Source: Saccharum officinarum (Eukaryota; Streptophyta; Magnoliopsida; Poales; Poaceae). From it: a stretch of 64,000 bases of DNA. Numbering within the stretch: position 1 is the stretch's first letter; each line of letters begins with the position of its first letter. Positions 10,883-24,200 of this stretch are shown here, in pieces. A program made the position numbers and the translations under genes. Under the pieces are notes generated by a model that was given only the letters and a program-made list of their open reading frames with translations, was not told the DNA's origin and did not search any database. The DNA is taken from the NCBI GenBank assembly GCA_020631735.1, contig CM036225.1:62095183-62159182 (forward strand), read 5' to 3'.

Positions 10883-13093
10883 TGTAAGGTCCTAGATGGC
10901 TAGAGGGAGGATAAATAGTCTATAAAAAAATTCTACAATAAACACTAAGCAAACTTGTTAGAATAACAAATGGCGTAAAGCGAGTTTTGCTTAGCCTACG
11001 GTAGTGATGCAAGCCTCTTAACCACAAGTCTAGTAGATTATAATCTCTAGTTCACACAAGGGCTAAGTCACTAAACTTACACTAGAGAGCAAGCTAACAA
11101 CTACTAGCAAAGGCTAACACTAGAGCTACATAAGATAACTAGTAAAAATAAATACGAGAGAGAGGATTGTGAATCTTATACCGACGGTGGAGTGAAGATA
11201 TTGCCAATCACCAAGGTGATATACAATCAATCAATATTGACAACAACACAATATGAAGACCAATCACTGGGAGACAAGAGACACAATGTTTTTGTTCACC
11301 CGGTGTTCACTTGTGCACCGACAAGCTACGTCACCGGTTGTGTCGACCAACACTTAGATGGTTCCTCGGTGTGACCCTCAAGACACTTGCCCCTCAAGGC
11401 ACGCTCCGCAAGGCACCGCAAGACACCACTCTCAAGTGAGGTCACTCAATGACACGCGCAATCCACTAGAGTTGCTTTTGGCGCTCCACCGAGGAAAGCA
11501 CAAGAACCTCTTACAATCAACCGGAGGTGGCCAAGAATAATATCCTTCTCTTGCCAACGCCTCCAATAATCTCCAAGCCAGCTAGGAGCGGTACTCTCCA
11601 AGAGTAACAAGAAATCCACCGGCTAAACCACCCACAAGTGCCACTAGATGCCCTCAAACTATGCAATGCACTTTGGGATCACTCAATCTCACTTATGATT
11701 TGCAATCAAACAAGAGAGATGAGTGGGAGGAAGAAGCTCTAGCTCAAAGGATGCACAAGAGTGTTAGAAATCACAAGAGACCTCCCTAAGGGCCGGCCAA
11801 TAAGTATTTATAAGCATCCCAAACGAATAGAGCCATTGTACCCCTTCACTGGGTCCTTTTTCGGGATGACCGGACGCGCCGGTCGAAACTGACCGGACGC
11901 GCTCAACCGCGTTCGATCCTCCAACGGTCACTGCGTCAACGGTCAAAAGTAACGACCGGACGCGCCCCAGGCAACGACCGAATGCGCCCCTCAACCGACC
12001 GGATGCGCCGCTCAACCGACCGGACGCGCCGATTGCATAGTACCGCGAGCCCACGAAGCAACGACCGGACGCGCTCCAGGCAACGACCGGACGCGACAGT
12101 GCCAGCGTTCAGTTAGAGTCCAGTAAGCTCCCTCAACGATCGGACGCGTCCGATCGCGTGTGACTGGACGCGCCGATTGCACAGTACCGCGCGCCCGTGA
12201 AGCAACGACCGAACGCGCTCCAGGCAACGACCGGACGCGACAGTGTCAGCGTCCGGTTAGAGTCCAGTAAGCTCCCTCAACGATCGGACGCGTCCGATCG
12301 CGTGTGACTGGACGCGCCGCGCGTCTGATCGACCTTGCGAACTTCAGTTCCCTCTAGGCGCCTGACCGGACGCGCCGGTCCCGCGAGTGACCGGACGCGC
12401 CAGTTGCAAACCCTAACACCCGCGCGCCTGACTGCTGCGTTGAACTGACTGGACAGGTCCGATCATACCATGACCATGTCCGGTGCAGCGTCCGGTCACC
12501 TCTGTGACCTCCGTTCGCCTCTGTTTCTTTTCTGACTTCCGGCGTAGTGGAAAATAGGCATTTCAACTCCTCGAAAACGCCCTACATGCAATGCACTTCA
12601 TGAATTCACCTAGTGGCACCCGTGCGTCGAATAACCGATAAGACTTCCCCTCTTAATAGTTCGGCTATCGATCCTAAATCACTCACACCATCTATGGTGT
12701 CTTGAGTGCAAAATAAAATGGCCTTATGGTTATACCTTTGCCTTGAGCCCATTTTATTTTTCCAAAAGATATGATCCACTTCATATCATCACATGACCGT
12801 CTCGATCCATCGACCTTGACTTCACTTGCTCTTCACCGTTGCATCGGTCCGTCAGCGCCAAGTCTTGCTCAAGCTTCACCATCGCATGGTCCTTCGCTTC
12901 GAAGCCTCGACTTGCCCTTCACCTTCACAACCGGTCCATCGAGCCAAGCATCATCTTGGTCTTCATCATCTTGGTCACATGAGTCAATGTCATGTCTCAT
13001 ATTTAATGACCACCTTTATCTAAATCATCCACTTAGATACAAAGGTTAGTCCTAGGTTTCATCAATTAGATAAAACCAAACTAGGGACTTTCA
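10883..13093 (-). repeat. 5' LTR of copia element 1
   Basis: 2211 bp, TG...CA. A TATA-like TATAAATA lies on the minus strand at 11805-11812 and is the likely element promoter. A 144-bp unit is tandemly duplicated (12031-12174 and 12175-12318); the other LTR has it once. About 178 bp present in the other LTR is missing here near 12580, at a GCC shared by both breakpoints. Confidence 0.93.
11805..11812 (-). promoter_or_regulatory. Putative TATA box of element 1 5' LTR
   Basis: TATTTATA on the plus strand, i.e. TATAAATA in transcription orientation. It is conserved in the partner LTR at 2887-2894. Function is inferred from position and consensus only. Confidence 0.5.
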
Positions 13094-13098
13094 GAGCT

Positions 13099-13620
13099 CC
13101 ACCTGCTCCCGCGCCGTCGCTCGCCTATCCGCCAGCTGCATCGACCCATTGCTCCACCTCTTCAATGCCCTCTTCGCCATGCTCGTCAAGCAAGGCTACT
13201 TCTCTGGCGCTGGCGACCCGCACGGGCTACGCTACACCACCCAAGATGGTCTGGAAGGGGCGCAAGATGCAGCGTCGGGTGCCTGCCATGACACATGTGC
13301 CACAAGCTCGACGCGCTCGCCGAGCTGGAGCAGCCCATGCCGACACCGATGCCAGCGCCAGCGTGACGTCAAGGAGCAGTCGGGCCGAGTGTGTGCATCG
13401 CGTGGCTAGGCAGAAAGTGGAACACCTCCGTGTGGCCGCCATGTGAATGAGAATGAGCCATGTCGCTACTTAAAGAATGGTGCGAACGAACTGAAGGTGA
13501 AAGCAGGCCAATGGGCCCAACTAGGAGCGTCCGGAGGCACGGACGCGGGACGGACGCCCGCGGTAGAGTATTAGCGCCTATACATCTCCGATTATTGCTT
13601 GTTGTGCCATGAATGATCAA
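13099..13620. other. GC-rich flank, origin unknown
   Basis: GC-rich (codon-like composition), with overlapping frames of 86-93 codons and no recognised domain. It continues the DNA interrupted by copia element 1. A CGGACGCGGGACGGACGCCCGCGG stretch-like end (about 13530-13562) resembles transposon termini. It could be a gene fragment carried by an old DNA transposon; I cannot name it. Confidence 0.35.
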
Positions 13621-13845
13621 ACTTGTGTGGTTCGGTTGCACAACACGAATCCTAACTCATGCTTAGTTGTTAGGTATTGCTCAAGATAATATGAAGTAAA
13701 AAATGAACTAATCAATAGCCTTCGATTAACCCTAAACTCATGGATGATCGCTCCATTGAGCAGTCTCCTAGCATCCATTGAGATATGAATGAGAAACGAT
13801 GGGTTCAGCCATTCAGGTCTACTAATCTTCACATAAAATCTTTTA

Positions 13846-13991
13846 CTCCCTCTATTCTAAATTGTAAGTCGTTCTATCTTTTCTACGTACATAATTTTCA
13901 CTATGTACCAATACATACTATATATAGCTATTTAGTAAAAGCTATATACCTATAAAAAACTAGAACGACTTACAATTTGAAACTAATGGAG
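13846..13991. mobile_element. Stowaway-type MITE
   Basis: 146 bp with terminal inverted repeats: CTCCCTCTATTCTAAATTGT at the left and a diverged inverse ending TAATGGAG at the right. The inner TAAGTCGTTCT/AGAACGACTTA arms pair exactly. Flanking TA is present on the left (TTTTA) and TG on the right, so one target duplication has decayed. Confidence 0.85.
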
Positions 13992-14150
13992 TGGTAAATA
14001 GTGAATATTTATAGGATTTGCTAAAATTTATAGGGTTAGTTGACTCCGCTAAGTACTCACTGTTTCGCCATGGTCACAAACATGGAAGTCATGAATATCG
14101 TCTATAGAAAGGTCAAATTACTCCCTCTGTTTTGAGAACACGATGTTGCT

Positions 14151-14265
14151 GCCCTGTTCGCTTGAATTTATCAGCCCGACTTATCAGCTATAGTATAGTA
14201 TTTTTCTCTAACAACAAAACAGTATCAGTTGACTTATCAACCGAAAAAATCATCAGCCGAACAAC
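14151..14265. mobile_element. Small MITE (GCCCTGTTCG type), degraded
   Basis: Begins GCCCTGTTCGCTTG and ends CAGCCGAACAAC, with paired TTATCAGC/GCTGA-type inner arms. It resembles the MITE inserted at 51286-51413. The right terminus is diverged, and no convincing target duplication was seen. Confidence 0.6.
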
Positions 14266-14730
14266 TTTACATGTTTTCAGGGGCGATAACTTTTTTCACT
14301 AAACCTAACACACCCTATCTTAGAGTTAGAGATGATGGGGCCTCGCATTCAAAGTTGTGCACATCGATTAATTATAGATAGATCAAATTGAGATACATTT
14401 GTTTTATTCAAATTGCATTGCATAGATATTATGGAACCATTTAGAGCCAGTAAATAAAGAGTATTTTTATTCTGCATATTTTTTTAACAGCATGCAGTTG
14501 GTATTAAGAAAAATCTCTACTCCTATTTGCTTGTGCTGAATCTTGTATGGTTAAACAAAATGATTAATTTCCCGCAGAGGAGAAGAATAATGGAAAATAT
14601 CTAGTAATTATTCTCTATTGAAACAATAAGAAAACTATAGTGTATTTCCATTAATAAAAATGATGAGTACAAATACCTAGTACTCATATGTTGTTACAGT
14701 AGTAAATAAATAGCTTTACGTTCAACTCAG
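14266..14730. other. Intergenic stretch, nothing recognised
   Basis: AT-rich DNA between two MITEs. No frame, repeat or RNA gene could be supported. Confidence 0.4.
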
Positions 14731-15066
14731 GCCTCGTTTATATCTAGGGCGTAAAATTTTGGGGTGTCACATCGGATGTTATATGAGAGTGTCGCACGTG
14801 GTGTTTGGATACTAATTAAAAAATAAATTACAGAATCCATCAGTAAATCACGAAACGAATTTATTAAGCATAATTAATCCATCATTAGCATATGTGTACG
14901 GTAGCACTTTATCGTCAAATCATGAACTAATTAGGCTTAAAAGATTCATCTTGCAAAGTAGTCGTAATCTGTATAATTAATTATTTTTTAGTCTATATTT
15001 AATATTTTATGTATGTATATTTGATGGGATAAGATGTAAACTCGTAGAGAGAAACTGAACGAGGCC
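14731..15066. mobile_element. MITE in the ARA1 promoter region (GGCCTCGTTT termini)
   Basis: About 336 bp with inverted ends: GGCCTCGTTTATAT at the left, AAACTGAACGAGGCC at the right. The interior includes CTAATTAGGCTTAAAAGATTCATCT, a segment shared in type with the MITEs at 29042-29285 and 29700-29892 (so one family). The element ends about 226 bp before the ARA1 start codon. Confidence 0.75.
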
Positions 15067-15292
15067 TCGTTCGGTTCAATCCAGGAGACCAAGATCCAAA
15101 TAGCTTCAGTGGGAGTGAGTAGTTGACCTGCGCGACTCGGACCAGTCAGACTACTCACTTTACTCCCAGAAAACGCCAGGTGGATCCCTCCAAAAGTCAC
15201 GGCACAACCGCCGCCGCGACGCCATCAACGTCATCCGATTTCCATTTGGATCCCAAGCCACCGCTGCTTCCACCTCCGTTTCGTCGTCGGCC
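15067..15292 (+). promoter_or_regulatory. ARA1 proximal promoter / 5' leader
   Basis: 226 bp between the MITE and the ARA1 start. No ATG occurs in this stretch before the start codon, which supports the chosen start. No clear TATA box was found and the transcription start cannot be placed. The sequence becomes GC-rich toward the gene, as is common in grass genes. Confidence 0.45.
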
Positions 15293-18200
15293 ATGGCATC
15301 CGCCGGTGGCGCTGGCGCCGACCACTCCCCGCCGCCGCGTAGCCTGGTCTTCGCCTTCTACCTCACGGGCCACGGCTTCGGCCACGCCACCCGCGCCATC
15401 GAGGTCAGTCAGCCAGTCCCTCCCGCAGTCTCTCGCCTCGGGCGGGCATTGTCGCTCGTTCGTTTCCCCGTCCAAGTCTCAGCTCCGAAAATTTTTCCTG
15501 CATTTGTGTGCCTCCGCGGATCGTAGGTGGTGCGGCACCTGATCGCGGCCGGGCACGAGGTGCACGTGGCGACGGCCGTGCCGGAGTTCGTCTTCACCGC
15601 CGAGGTGCGGTCCCCGCGCCTCCGCATCCGCAGGGCCATCCTCGACTGTGGCGCCGTCCAGGCCGATGCCCTCACCGTCGACCCTCTCGCCACGCTGGAG
15701 AAGGTATCCTCGCCCTCGCGACCTATGATCCCTCCTCGTTCCCGTGTCGTGATGGCTGCCGCCTGATGGTCCGGTTGCGAAATGCAGTACTGTGAGGCGG
15801 CAGTGGTGCCCCGCGAGTCCATCCTCAGGGCAGAGGCGGAGTGGCTGAGCTCCATCAAGGCAGACCTAGTGGTAACACTCTCTGCTCTCTGTTCTCTACT
15901 GTTGTTCGGTGATCAGACATTCAATCAGTGTTCAACTGATGGATGTAGGCGTTGTGTGTGGGCAACGTCTGAACTCTCAAGTGAACTGGCTGTGCTTTTG
16001 GGACAGGTCTCGGATGTTGTTCCTATTGTGTGCAGGGTGGCTTCAGATTTGGGCGTCTGCTCTGTATGCATTGGGAATTTTAGGTGTGCTTCACCTTCAC
16101 TATACTGTTTGCATTTGGGACTTCCTTTCTGAAGTTTACCTTTTGTCTGACTGTTTGCATTTTACAGTTGGGACTTCATATATGCTGAATACATCATGGA
16201 GGCTGGATATCATCACCGTTCTATTGTTTGGCAGGTAATATTTTTAGTTTTTACCATGTCAGATCATAAGTTTCCCTACCTAAATAGATCATTTGCATGT
16301 ATGCCCTGACTCACCACAATATGTCTTAGTACCATCCATATTCTTCCAATGTACACTTTTACATTTTCAGTAATCATTTAACTCATCTATATATCATTAT
16401 ATACAGATAGCAGAGGATTACTCCTATTGTGACATATTACTTCGACTACCTGGATATGGCCCAAGTATGCTCAACTATATTTGGTTACTCTTTTTTCTTA
16501 AAATTGTGTATTCCCTGTTTTTCGGCTTTCAAGAAATAGAGTATTATTTCATTCCATAGTGCCGGCCTTTCGCAATGTCATTGATGTGCCTCTTGTGGTC
16601 AGAGGATTGCAAAAATTTAGATCTGAGGTTTGTATTCTGCTGGAGAAAGATATTCTGTCTCGACAAAATTCTTTGTTCCTTATTCACATGTTTCAATTGT
16701 GGTCTATTAGGTGAGGAAGGAACTTGGAATTGAGGAGAGTGCTAAGGTGCTCGTTTTTAATTTTGGGGGACAGGTGGGTCACTTATCATATAGGTGGTTT
16801 GATAAGCTTAGGGCATTTGTTTCTATTTTCTCATGTGGTAATGTTATGTGGCTATTTTTGAAGTGCTTATGTATCTTCTGCACCAATATCTGTTGATTCT
16901 GATTCTTTCAGTAGTCAAAGCCTATTTGCAATGAAGTGGTGCTCGTTACCTATTATTTAAATCAAAAGCAATGTCTTTTCAGTTACTTCGAAGTATTATG
17001 ATTAGTTATTACCCAGATACAACATTTTATAATGAAGTCCCTGCAGTACTTGAATAATTATGATTATACTTGCTTCTAATTTTTAGCAGAACACATCATC
17101 ATTAAGTTTCATATGTAGCGCGCTTCCTTCAAAAGCTTAGTGATCCATTCCTCTATCCTGTATGCTCTAAGCTTTTATGCGAACTACACAAAATTTATCA
17201 CCAACATAATGAAATAATCAGTGCGTCATTGTTCCCAGCCAGCAGGATGGAAACTGAAGCAAGAATGGCTCCCTGATGGTTGGATCTGTTTGGTATGTGT
17301 ATTTTAGAGTACAGTTATATTATATCCCTTGAAAAGTGACTAACTGATGTGATTGACTAAACTTAACTCCCTCTTCATGGAAGGTCTGTGGTGCTTCTGA
17401 TTCTCAAGATGTTCCACCGAACTTTATTAAGCTTGCAAAAGATGTTTACACACCTGATGTTATGGCGGCATCTGACTGTATGCTTGGTACATCAAAATAT
17501 TATATGTTGCACTAATGTTTGTCTAGCTACGAGCTTTTTGCTTTTCTTGCTAGATGCATATACTTACTCTCTTTGTTATAGGAAAAATTGGATATGGAAC
17601 TGCAAGTGAGGTTTTGGCCTGCAAGCTGCCATTAGTGTTCGTTCGCAGAGATTACTTTAACGAAGAGCCATTTTTGCAAAATTTGCTTGAGGTTGAAACA
17701 TTTCTTATCATTGAATTATGCTAGAACTCATGTCTATATAGATGTGTTAAAATGCCTTCATGCTTTGTCCCATCACATTCTATTTCAGTACTACCAAAAC
17801 AGCATTGAGATGATCAGAAGCGATTTCCTTGCTGGACACTGGAAACCATACCTACTTCGTGCTCTCACACTTCAACCATGCTACAATGGCCCAATAAATG
17901 GTGGTGAGGTAATTTTTTCTACATATACCCAATATCCTATTGATGTTATTATGTCCGAATTAACTTGAAATCAAACTATTTCTGTACTCAATTGTCTTAT
18001 AACATTTGGATTTATGCAAAACCAGCTGCCTTAAGTTGATGAGTCATACGATGAAGCTCTGGGAGAGGGTTATCGAGCATCGCCTAAGGAGAGTGACACA
18101 TGTGACCCAAAATCAGTTTGGGTTCATGCCTAGTAGGTCGACCATGGAGGCGATTTTCTTATTACGACAATTGATGGAGAGATATAGGGAGCAGAAGAAG

Positions 18201-21200
18201 GACTTGCACATGGTCTTTATTGACCTCGAGAAGGCATATGACAAAGTACCGAGAAATGTCATGTGGTGGGCCTTGGAAAAACACAAAGTCCCAACTAAGT
18301 ACGTTACCCTTATCAAGGATATGTACAGGGATGTGGTAACGTTTGTCCGTACATGTGATGGCGACACCAGTGACTTTCCAATTAAAATAGGACTGCATCA
18401 GGGGTCAGCTTTGAGCCCTTATTTATTTGCTTTGGTGATGGATGAGGTCACAAGGGACATACAAGGTGATATCCCTTGGTGTATGCTCTTTGCTGATGAT
18501 GTGGTGCTAGTTGACGACAGTAGGGCGGGGGTTAATAGGAAGTTAGAACTATGGAGGCACACGTTAGAGTCGAAAGGGTTTAGACTTAGTAGGACTAAGA
18601 CCGAGTACATGAGGTGCGATTTCAGCGCGACTAGGCACGAGGAGGGAGACGTTAGCCTCGATGGGCAAGTGGTGGCCAAGAAGGATACTTTTCGGTATTT
18701 AGGGTCGATGCTACAAAAGGATGGAGACATTGATGAAGATGTTAGGCATAGAATTTCAGCCGGCTGGCTGAAATGGCGTCAAGCTTCTGGCGTTCTCTGT
18801 AACAAAAGGGTGTCTCAGAAGCTGAAAGGTAAGTTCTATAGGACGGCGATTCGTCCGGCGATGTTATACGGTGCTGAGTGTTGGCCTACAAAAAGGCGAC
18901 ATGTCCAGCAATTGAGTGTAGCAGAGATGCGTATGTTGCGTTGGTGTTGTGGGCACACAAGGAGGGATAGAGTCCGGAACGACGATATTCGGGATAGGGT
19001 TGGGTGGCACCAATTGAGGAGAAATTGATTCAACATCGGTTGAGATGGTTTGGACATGTCCAACGGAGGCCTCCTGAGGCGCCGGTGCGTAGTGGAGTTC
19101 TAAAGCGGGCCGATAATGTAAAGAGCGGTAGAAGTCGACCTAAACTAACTTGGGACGAGTCCGTTAAGAGAGATCTTAAGGAGTGGAATATCTCCAAGGA
19201 TTTAGCTATGGACAGGAGCGCTTGGAGATTGGCAATCAACGTGCCTGAACCGTGACATCTTTTTGTCTTGTGCCATTTATGTCCCTTTATGTGTCTCCTT
19301 ATTTCTCGTCTCTTTTGGGTTTCATCTCTAGCCTACCCCAACTTGCTTGGGACAAAAGGCTATGTTGTTGTTGTTGTTGTTGTTGTACTGGAATTCCATC
19401 ATAATACTGAGCTTTGCAAACCAAATTATCTGTATCCTATTGAAGTTATATTATTTGTGGATAGGCTAATACTTTGTCCATTCAGGTGGTTGCCCAGATC
19501 CTCCAGGACACTGCTGTTGGAAAGAAATGTATTTCTGATAAAGTGAGTGATTCTGCATGACCATTGAGTGGTCAGCGTATTTCCGTACCTACCACTTCCA
19601 CCTATGAAACTTTGTTTTCATCCTGGAGCTTTATAGATTTTGTGACAGATGAAAAAGGCAATGCTAATGAAAGATATTTATCTTCTTTTAGAAACGACCT
19701 CTTTGAAAATTTCTTATGCTTTGTGCCAAGTAAAATCAGCATATATTAAACATGGAACGCCCATAGAAAATTAGAGATGGAAGCAATATTTTAAAACCCT
19801 GCTTAAGATTGTAACATGAGCCAACTTGGCTATCTTTAATTATAGTCCAGTGGTGCAAGAAGATTGCAAGATGCCATGGTCTCAGGATATGTGCTTCAAA
19901 GGTCTCCTGGGAGAGATGCAGGCATTCCTGACTGGTACTCTCTGTCTGAAACTGAAACTGGTGCTGGTCCGACCTCAAAAAATGTTGCTACAAGGGAAAG
20001 TGCAGCATCGTGAGTACCCTTTCTCTTGTTTTTGTCAGACATCCAGTTTTGCAATGAAATATTTTGCAACTGAAATTGCGTATTTGATTTCACCAGATCC
20101 AGATGTATTGAAGACTTTGAGATACTCCATGGGGACCTTCAAGGATTAACAGATACAATAGACTTTTTGAAGAGCTTATCTGAACTTAGTGGAAATGATT
20201 TTATGAGCCCCAAGAAGCAACGCCTAGAGAGAACTGCTGCATCTGTTCTTTTTGACTGGGAGGTACTAATCTGGCAGTCCTCTGTATTCATTTTAGTGAA
20301 TTGTAGGACCCTGTGCAGCAGCTTAAAGCTTCATGCATACCATATCTGGAAATGGGATGTAGGATAGCTAGGTTCCATAAAGTTGCAATGATGTACAGTA
20401 AGATGATTCCTTAATTTGTGCAAGTAGACCAACTTTCTTATCCTTTAAAGTTTCATTTCCAACTGCTAATCTATTATCCTATGATACTTTTTGGGTACGA
20501 ATAAACGTATGATAGCTCATTTTGTTATTTCACAGGAGAGATGGATTTTCTGATTCACGAGACAATCAGCCATGTTAGGCTTCAACCTTTATATCGTAAA
20601 ACACAACATAGTGGAGTTCTAATAACAGAGGATGAATTACATAGATCCTCTTGTTTTAACTTGTATCGCAAATTCTATTGTATAGAATTCAGAACCATTT
20701 TGTTTTCAATGAACATGTTTCCTTCACCAATCTCTCTTTTGCTTGATTCATCTCTTTTTTTCTTGTATTTTCCATGGATACATGTAACTTCATTTCTGAT
20801 AACTGATTACTTTGATTTGTTTCATTAGCTTGTTGCTATCATGCTATGTACTTGAATAACTGAAGTAAGTCACTCGAAAATGGTGAATGAATGATTGGTT
20901 TGCTAATAACTTCCCTTTTTGTTCCTTTGTAGACGGAAATATATGTAGCAAGGGCACCTGGACGTTTGGACGTCATGGGTGGCATTGCTGATTATTCAGG
21001 AAGTCTTGTTTTGCAGGTATGATCAATCACAGGTCAAATAGATTTCTTTTACAAAATAGTGCTATAAGTTTAGCTAATAGCTGGATACTCTACTCATAAA
21101 TATTTGATTCTATGCTATTCCCATCTTTCGCAAAATCAGTTTGCTACTGTTCAATATGATGATGTAGCATGCGATAACCTCGATTTTCGTTGAATCTTGA

Positions 21201-24200
21201 TGTTTACTGTATTTTCTGTATTCTTGATTTCTTTTTGGAATTCCCTGATGCCACAGATAAATAAATAAATTAACTACTGGAAAGAAACATAGATGCAGTT
21301 TTTTTTGGATCATGTATTTGGCAGTTGTGGTTAATATTTTGGATGCATTTACTAGATGCCCCTTCGGGAAGCCTGCCATGTTGCTGTTCAGAGAAACCAT
21401 CCCAGCAAGCAGAAGCTTTGGGAACATACAGAAGCAAGACAGCTTGAGAACGCAGGCTTGGTGCCTGTGGTACAAATTGTATGTTCAACTTGTTCAAATA
21501 ATTCATGCTTTGTAATCTATTCTAAAAAATTTGCCACCTCCATTGGACGGGGCATGTAGGTGCTTTATATTAGATGCATGATAATAGTGCTTTTGTTGGC
21601 TAATTTAAACTTTAGTATAGTCGCATTTTTGCCAAGTAGTTGTTCTTTTGATCTGGCTGTTTTGCATAGCATTTGTATAGACTCCCATGACTTGTCAATG
21701 CTTATTATCTATTGTGAACATGATTGTTGCACAGGTATCATTTGGTTCTGATTTGAGTAACCGTGCACCAACTTTCAATATGAACCTGTCAGATTTTATG
21801 GATGGTGGAAAACCAATATCCTATGAGAAAGCCAGAGAGCTTTTCTGTCAGGATCCATCCCAAAAGTATGAAAATAACTTTTAGTATTTCACTACAAAAT
21901 TTCAACTACTCAATTATATTTGCATATTTGTGATCTGAACTATCCTATCTCAGATGGGCTGCCTATGTTGCTGGAACAATTCTAGTTTTGATGACTGAAC
22001 TTGGTGCCCAGTTCACTGACAGCATTAGCATACTGGTAATCACTCAAGTTTTCATTATCCTGCAATTGCGTACGTAAAAACCTGTAATCACTTAATCAGT
22101 TCCTTGTCTTCTTTCTGCTCTAAAACTCCAGGTTTCATCTGCCGTGCCAGAAGGAAAAGGTGTTTCATCTTCTGCATCAGTGGAGGTTGCCACAATGTCT
22201 GCTGTTGCCGCAGCCTATGGTATAGATTGACATTGGTTATTTAGCCTATCCTGAACCCTGAGACATGTCATCTCTGAATAGCATCGTTGATGGTTTCCTT
22301 TTTACTTGTCTATAGGTTTAAACATCATACCAAGGGATCTTGCTTTGCTTTGTCAGAAGGTATGATTAACTGAAATCTGGTGATAGAATACAGATCTACA
22401 GGTCTTTTATGGCTCTAATGTTTTTTCAGGTTGAGAATCATGTAGTTGGAGCTCCTTGTGGGGTAATGGATCAAATGGCATCTGCATGTGGAGAAGCTAA
22501 TAAACTCCTCGCAATGGTTTGCCAGGTTAGTGTTGTTTATTAGTTCCATAGTACAGAAGCTGATAGATCCTACCTTTCCTCCAGTCAAAATTTAATGTTG
22601 CGTCAGTATTTATTTAATTAGTTCTCCTGCAGCCTGCAGAAGTGAAGGAATTGGTTAGCATACCAACTCATATACGATTCTGGGGTCTAGATTCAGGGAT
22701 ACGACATAGGTAGGAAGCTTTTCCTAACTGAGCTTGTGTTGTCTAGATTGTAGACATTACTTGTCTTATTGGAAAAATTGGAGCTAATTGCAGAACTAAT
22801 CTCTCTTGAACTGTTAGTGTTGGCGGGGGAGATTATGGATCTGTAAGGGTAGGCACTTACATGGGACGAAAGATGATCAAGTGTGCAGCATCAGATTTAG
22901 TTTCAGAGTCCTTGACTTCAGCCCCCCTTGTTCAGTCTGATTGTTATAAAGAAAATGGTATGGGTGTACTGAAATCTGAAGCTGCACTGGAGTATTTGTG
23001 CAACCTACCACCTCACAGGTCACATTTAGTGAATTCAACATTTATATTTATGGTTCTGGTAATCCATGGATCATAATAAAATCCCAATCTCAGATATGAA
23101 GCTGTTTATGCAAAAGACATTCCAGAGATGATTAGTGGAGAAGCATTTTCAGAGAAATATGGAGATCACAACGACACAGTGACAGTTATTGATCCTAAAA
23201 GATCTTACAGTGTGAAGGCTCCTACTAGACATCCCATATATGAAAACTTCCGCGTTGAGGTTAAATCTCTTGATCAGATTATTTGTTTCTACACTACCAA
23301 ATCTATTTTCTGAATCTGAAAAGCATTTATGGGGGGGACCATTTCAAAGTTTTGTTCTTTCCTGAAACGTGCTGCAATGACACTGTTGATATAGTACGCT
23401 CTTAGTGCCATCCAAAGTGACAGAAAATTGTAAATTACCCCCCAAGAAACTAAAATCTGCAACTAATGGGTCATTCATTTGATTCCCCTTTATTGAAGAC
23501 TATTTCATTGTTTTCTCTCTTGATATTATTTTAATTTCTGGTCTGTAGGCCTTCAAAACATTATTAGCGGCAGGTAATACAGACGAGCAGCTGTCAGCGC
23601 TTGGAGAACTTATGTACCAGGTGAATTAATTTGAGTCTCTGCTCATCATGATTGATGTACCTTTCTCTACTCCTATTGCATAACGAGGTTCACTGTGTAA
23701 ACATTAAATTGAGGAAATTGTGCTTTGCTGGTAATATTCTTCTCTTTGTACTGCTATTGCATGCCTTTGACATGTTTCTCTTCGTTCACATATTTTTGGC
23801 AGTGCCACAACAGCTACAGCGCGTGTGGCCTTGGTTCTGATGGGACTGACAGACTAGTCAATCTGGTACGAGAAATGCAACACAGGAAGACATCCGAAGG
23901 CGGAAGCCCTAGTCTATTTGGCGCAAAGATCACCGGCGGAGGCTCCGGCGGCACAGTATGTGTTATCGGGAAGAACTGCACCAGGAGCAGTGAAGAGATT
24001 GCAGAGGTAGCTTCAGGGACTACCCTTTTTCATTTGGTGTTTGAGTTTTTGTCACGGTAGAATGATAGACCGATATTTCCTTGCACCTTCAGATTCAGCA
24101 CAGATACAAGGCTGAGACGGGGTATCTGCCCATTCTTTTCGACGGATCGTCACCAGGAGCTGGGAAGTTTGGTTACCTGAAGATCCGACGTCGTTGTCCC

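Larger units (their letters stand above)
1967..13093 (-). mobile_element. Sirevirus-type Ty1/copia LTR retrotransposon, element 1
   Basis: Complete 11.1-kb element. LTRs at 1967-4209 and 10883-13093 begin TG and end CA. The 5-bp target-site duplication GAGCT lies at 1962-1966 and 13094-13098. Coding order on the minus strand is gag, protease, integrase, reverse transcriptase, RNase H, which is the copia order. The primer-binding site complements initiator tRNA-Met and lies directly inside the right (5') LTR; polypurine tracts lie inside the left (3') LTR. Long LTRs, a large coiled-coil gag and repeated polypurine tracts fit the Sirevirus lineage. Stops, frameshifts and a gag duplication make it non-autonomous. 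Confidence 0.95.
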
